Source: JADJGC01 sp964576925 | GTDB taxonomy: Bacteria > Zixibacteria > MSB-5A5 > CAIYYT01 | Length of the DNA stretch: 64,000 nt | Reading direction: 5' to 3' | NCBI GenBank assembly: GCA_964576925.1 | Contig: CAZNWJ010000012.1 | Coordinates: forward strand, 1 to 64,000 | Shown here: piece by piece, positions 61,917-64,000 of the stretch | Numbering within the stretch: position 1 is the stretch's first letter | Layout: the number at the start of each line of letters is the position of its first letter | The notes under the pieces: model-generated | What the model was told of the DNA's origin: nothing | Database searches by the model: none | Seen by the model: only the letters and a program-made list of their open reading frames with translations | Made by a program: the position numbers and the translations under genes

Positions 61917-62945
61917 CTAATCCCGGCGGCTGCGGATCAAGACCTTTGAGAACTTAGTCATGTTCTCCAGTACCGCGCCTGTTCCGCGCGCTACGCAGGT
62001 CAGCGGGTCATCGGCGACGATGACCGGCAGATTCGTTTCCTGCCGAATCCGCTTGTCAAGGCCGCGCAATAGTGCTCCGCCGCCGGTCAAGATAATACCG
62101 CGGTCGAGAATATCCGAGGCCAGTTCCGGCGGCGTCTGTTCTAGCGATAGACGCACCGCATCAATGATCGCCGACACCGGCTCGGTCAATGCCTCGCGCA
62201 CCTGCGCTGAAGTCACCTTGACGTTCTTCGGTACTCCCGCCACCAGATCGCGCCCCTTGATTTCCATCGAGTCTTCGCGTTCAAGCTCGACCGCCGACCC
62301 GATCTTCATCTTGATCTCCTCCGCCGTCAAATCGCCGATCAGGAGATTGAAATTCTTCTTCATGTAGATGACGATCGCCTCGTTCATCTCGTCGCCGGCA
62401 ATACGGATTGAAGTATTGTTGACAATGCCGTTCAGGGCGATCACCGCAATCTCCGATGTTCCGCCGCCGATGTCGATAATCATGTTTCCCGAGGGCTGAT
62501 CCACCGGCAGTCCGACGCCGATTGCCGCTGCCATCGGTTCCTGGATCAAGTAAACATCGCGCGCGCCGGCGTTCTCCGCCGAATCGCGCACTGCGCGTTT
62601 CTCAACCTCGGTAATCCCGGACGGCACGCAGATCACAATTCGCGGCTTCATCAGGAATTTGTGCCGCACGACCCGGCGAATGAAATCCGAAAGCAAACGT
62701 TCGGTGATCTCGAAGTCGGCGATCACCCCGTCCTTCAACGGCCGAATCGCCGCAATCTCTCCCGGCGTACGGCCAAGCATCCGCCGTGCTTCCGAGCCGA
62801 TCGCCAAAATTTTGCCGCTGGCGACTTCAACCGCCACCACCGATGGTTCATTAAGCACAATCCCCTGTCCGCGCACGAATACCAGCGTGTTGGCGGTGCC
62901 GAGATCGATCCCGATATCGTTGGAAAATCTGCTAAATAAAGACAT
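61917..62945 (-). CDS. mreB: Rod shape-determining actin homologue MreB
   Basis: A 342-residue actin-like ATPase that guides cell-wall growth. Phosphate and adenosine motifs are DIGIDLGTANTLVFVRGQGI (near 10-29), IDIGGGTSE (near 160) and ILTGGGALLRGLD (near 289). The N-terminus MSLFSRF suits membrane binding. mreC, mreD and rodA are not next to it; a macrodomain gene follows instead. Confidence 0.96.
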   Translation of the reverse strand: MSLFSRFSNDIGIDLGTANTLVFVRGQGIVLNEPSVVAVEVASGKILAIGSEARRMLGRTPGEIAAIRPLKDGVIADFEITERLLSDFIRRVVRHKFLMKPRIVICVPSGITEVEKRAVRDSAENAGARDVYLIQEPMAAAIGVGLPVDQPSGNMIIDIGGGTSEIAVIALNGIVNNTSIRIAGDEMNEAIVIYMKKNFNLLIGDLTAEEIKMKIGSAVELEREDSMEIKGRDLVAGVPKNVKVTSAQVREALTEPVSAIIDAVRLSLEQTPPELASDILDRGIILTGGGALLRGLDKRIRQETNLPVIVADDPLTCVARGTGAVLENMTKFSKVLIRSRRD

Positions 62946-63012
62946 TACGCCTTATCATCCCCGTAAATGGCGCACAAGTTAGGAAGTTTTCAATTCCCGG
63001 CAACAAAAATGT

Positions 63013-63759
63013 TTAACGCCTCTGACTCCGGCGCCTTCCGGCCGCCGCATGAAACGCCGCAAAGATCTTTCGGCTCACCGGATCGTGCGACCACGCCTCC
63101 GGATGCCACTGAACTCCGAGCGTAAATCCGTCCGATTCCACGGCTTCTACCACTCCATCGGCAGATTGCGCGCAAATCCGCAGCCCGTCTCCCAACTTCT
63201 TGATCGCCTGGTGGTGGGCTGTGTTCGTTTCAAACTCCGAGGTCTCTGTAACTCGATGCAAAAGCGTCCCGGGCACAACCATCACGTTGTGCCGGGTCGA
63301 GAAGTCCAGTTCACCGACCTGCGAATGATTCCCGGCTCCCGGCTGGTATGACAGGTCCTGGAACAAGCTCCCGCCAAAGGCCACGTTCATGATCTGCAAC
63401 CCCCGGCAGATCCCCAGGATCGGGATCTGCTTCTGGAACGCCGCCCGCATCAACTTCGCTTCAAATTGATCCCGCCGCGGCATCTGCGGCTTGCAGAGCG
63501 GGTCAATCGCCTCCCCGTATAACTCTGGATTGACGTCTTCGCCGCCGACGAAAAACACTCCATCAACCAGGGCGCAATAATCCTCGATATGTTCGTGGTG
63601 CTCCGTCAGCGGAATCGCAATCGGCACGCTCCCTGACAACTCAATGGATTCGTAGTAGTGCTGCTTCAAGTGCTCGAAGCGATACGATGGCAGCGCCTTG
63701 AAATCATGGTCTTCAATGGTGAGCGCCAGAACGACGCCGATGACCGGTTTGTCTTTCAT
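63013..63759 (-). CDS. Class I glutamine amidotransferase (gamma-glutamyl-GABA hydrolase type)
   Basis: A 248-residue PuuD-like hydrolase. The nucleophile Cys is in GICRGLQIMN (near 119), with His and Glu in VQWHPEAW (near 218). An FVGGEDVNPELYGE stretch is typical of the family, which splits gamma-glutamyl amide bonds (gamma-glutamyl-GABA in the putrescine route). No putrescine genes are nearby, so the substrate is open. Confidence 0.87.
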   Translation of the reverse strand: MKDKPVIGVVLALTIEDHDFKALPSYRFEHLKQHYYESIELSGSVPIAIPLTEHHEHIEDYCALVDGVFFVGGEDVNPELYGEAIDPLCKPQMPRRDQFEAKLMRAAFQKQIPILGICRGLQIMNVAFGGSLFQDLSYQPGAGNHSQVGELDFSTRHNVMVVPGTLLHRVTETSEFETNTAHHQAIKKLGDGLRICAQSADGVVEAVESDGFTLGVQWHPEAWSHDPVSRKIFAAFHAAAGRRRSQRR

Positions 63760-63795
63760 TTCCGAGGCACCGCCGTGTGAGTTCGTCCTGAATGG

Positions 63796-64000
63796 TTAGA
63801 AGGCATACAGTATCCCTACATGAAAATTGCCGCCGGCATCGACCCGGTTGATCCCCAGGCGCTGCCCGTAATCGAGTCGAATCGGTCCGACCGGCGACAT
63901 GAATTGCAGCCCGACACCGGTCACCACCGCCACTTGTTTGAGTGTTACGTTACGCAGCTTGTCAACGTTGAACCCGGCGTCGATAAAATACGACCCCCAG
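63796..64000 (-). CDS. Omp85 (BamA/TamA-like) outer-membrane protein, 3' end only
   Basis: Translating the minus strand up to the window edge gives about 67 C-terminal residues that end in VGILYAF before TAA at 63798-63796. VGLQFMSPVGPIRLDYG and the terminal Phe are the C-terminal strand signature of Omp85 barrels. These insert other outer-membrane proteins (BamA) or autotransporters (TamA); which one cannot be told from this fragment. The gene continues beyond 64000. Confidence 0.85.
   Translation of the reverse strand, partial: WGSYFIDAGFNVDKLRNVTLKQVAVVTGVGLQFMSPVGPIRLDYGQRLGINRVDAGGNFHVGILYAF

Overview
The window reads as one end of a contig from an uncultured Gram-negative bacterium of the Fibrobacteres-Chlorobi-Bacteroidetes (FCB) kind, perhaps a Zixibacteria-like lineage. 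The signs are a fused LpxC-FabZ protein, a lipid A operon, a 2006-residue SprA-like outer-membrane translocon, a possible type IX secretion cargo and an Omp85 C-terminus. The phylum is my inference from gene content. The first 24 bases are Illumina adapter, so base 25 is close to the true contig end.

Layout. 1-3.1 kb: a lipoprotein, a 174-bp tandem repeat array and a CvpA-like membrane protein. 3.5-9.9 kb (plus strand): a lipoprotein, a small Cys protein with a near-consensus promoter, then a tight operon of a radical-SAM-family protein that has lost its cluster motif (fused to DUF2344), rsmB, a three-PASTA membrane protein and rpe. 10.1-17.6 kb (minus): a propionyl/methylmalonyl-CoA module (carboxyltransferase, acyl-CoA dehydrogenase, split methylmalonyl-CoA mutase, MeaB) with an MBL-fold hydrolase and a 69-bp repeat array. 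17.6-22.3 kb (minus): recJ, RNase P RNA, guaB, a zinc-ribbon coiled-coil protein and a two-tRNA operon with clear promoter and terminator. 22.5-26 kb: a small basic protein, pfkA with an overlapping membrane-anchored protein, and fumC.

26.6-46.6 kb is a nearly gapless minus-strand run: recG, two small genes, murB, sprA, comEA-like, lpxC-fabZ, lpxA, a Gfo/Idh oxidoreductase, lpxB, waaA, lpxK, nadB, guaA. It joins envelope building (peptidoglycan, lipid A) with an outer-membrane protein-export pore. 46.7-50.2 kb: an ECF sigma/anti-sigma pair, holA and an RNase H-like protein. 50.4-61 kb (minus): rnr, a sigma-54 activator with a degenerate receiver, an outer-membrane barrel candidate, a lamin-tail/CARDB surface protein with a C-terminal sorting-like domain, a PorV-like barrel and a dGTPase-like gene. 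61.3-64 kb: macrodomain protein, mreB, a class I glutamine amidotransferase and the 3' end of a BamA/TamA-like gene.

The strongest leads are the possible type IX secretion set (SprA plus cargo plus PorV-like protein) and the radical-SAM relative without its cysteines. Intergenic regions are rich in dispersed palindromic repeats. No CRISPR array, insertion sequence or prophage gene was seen.
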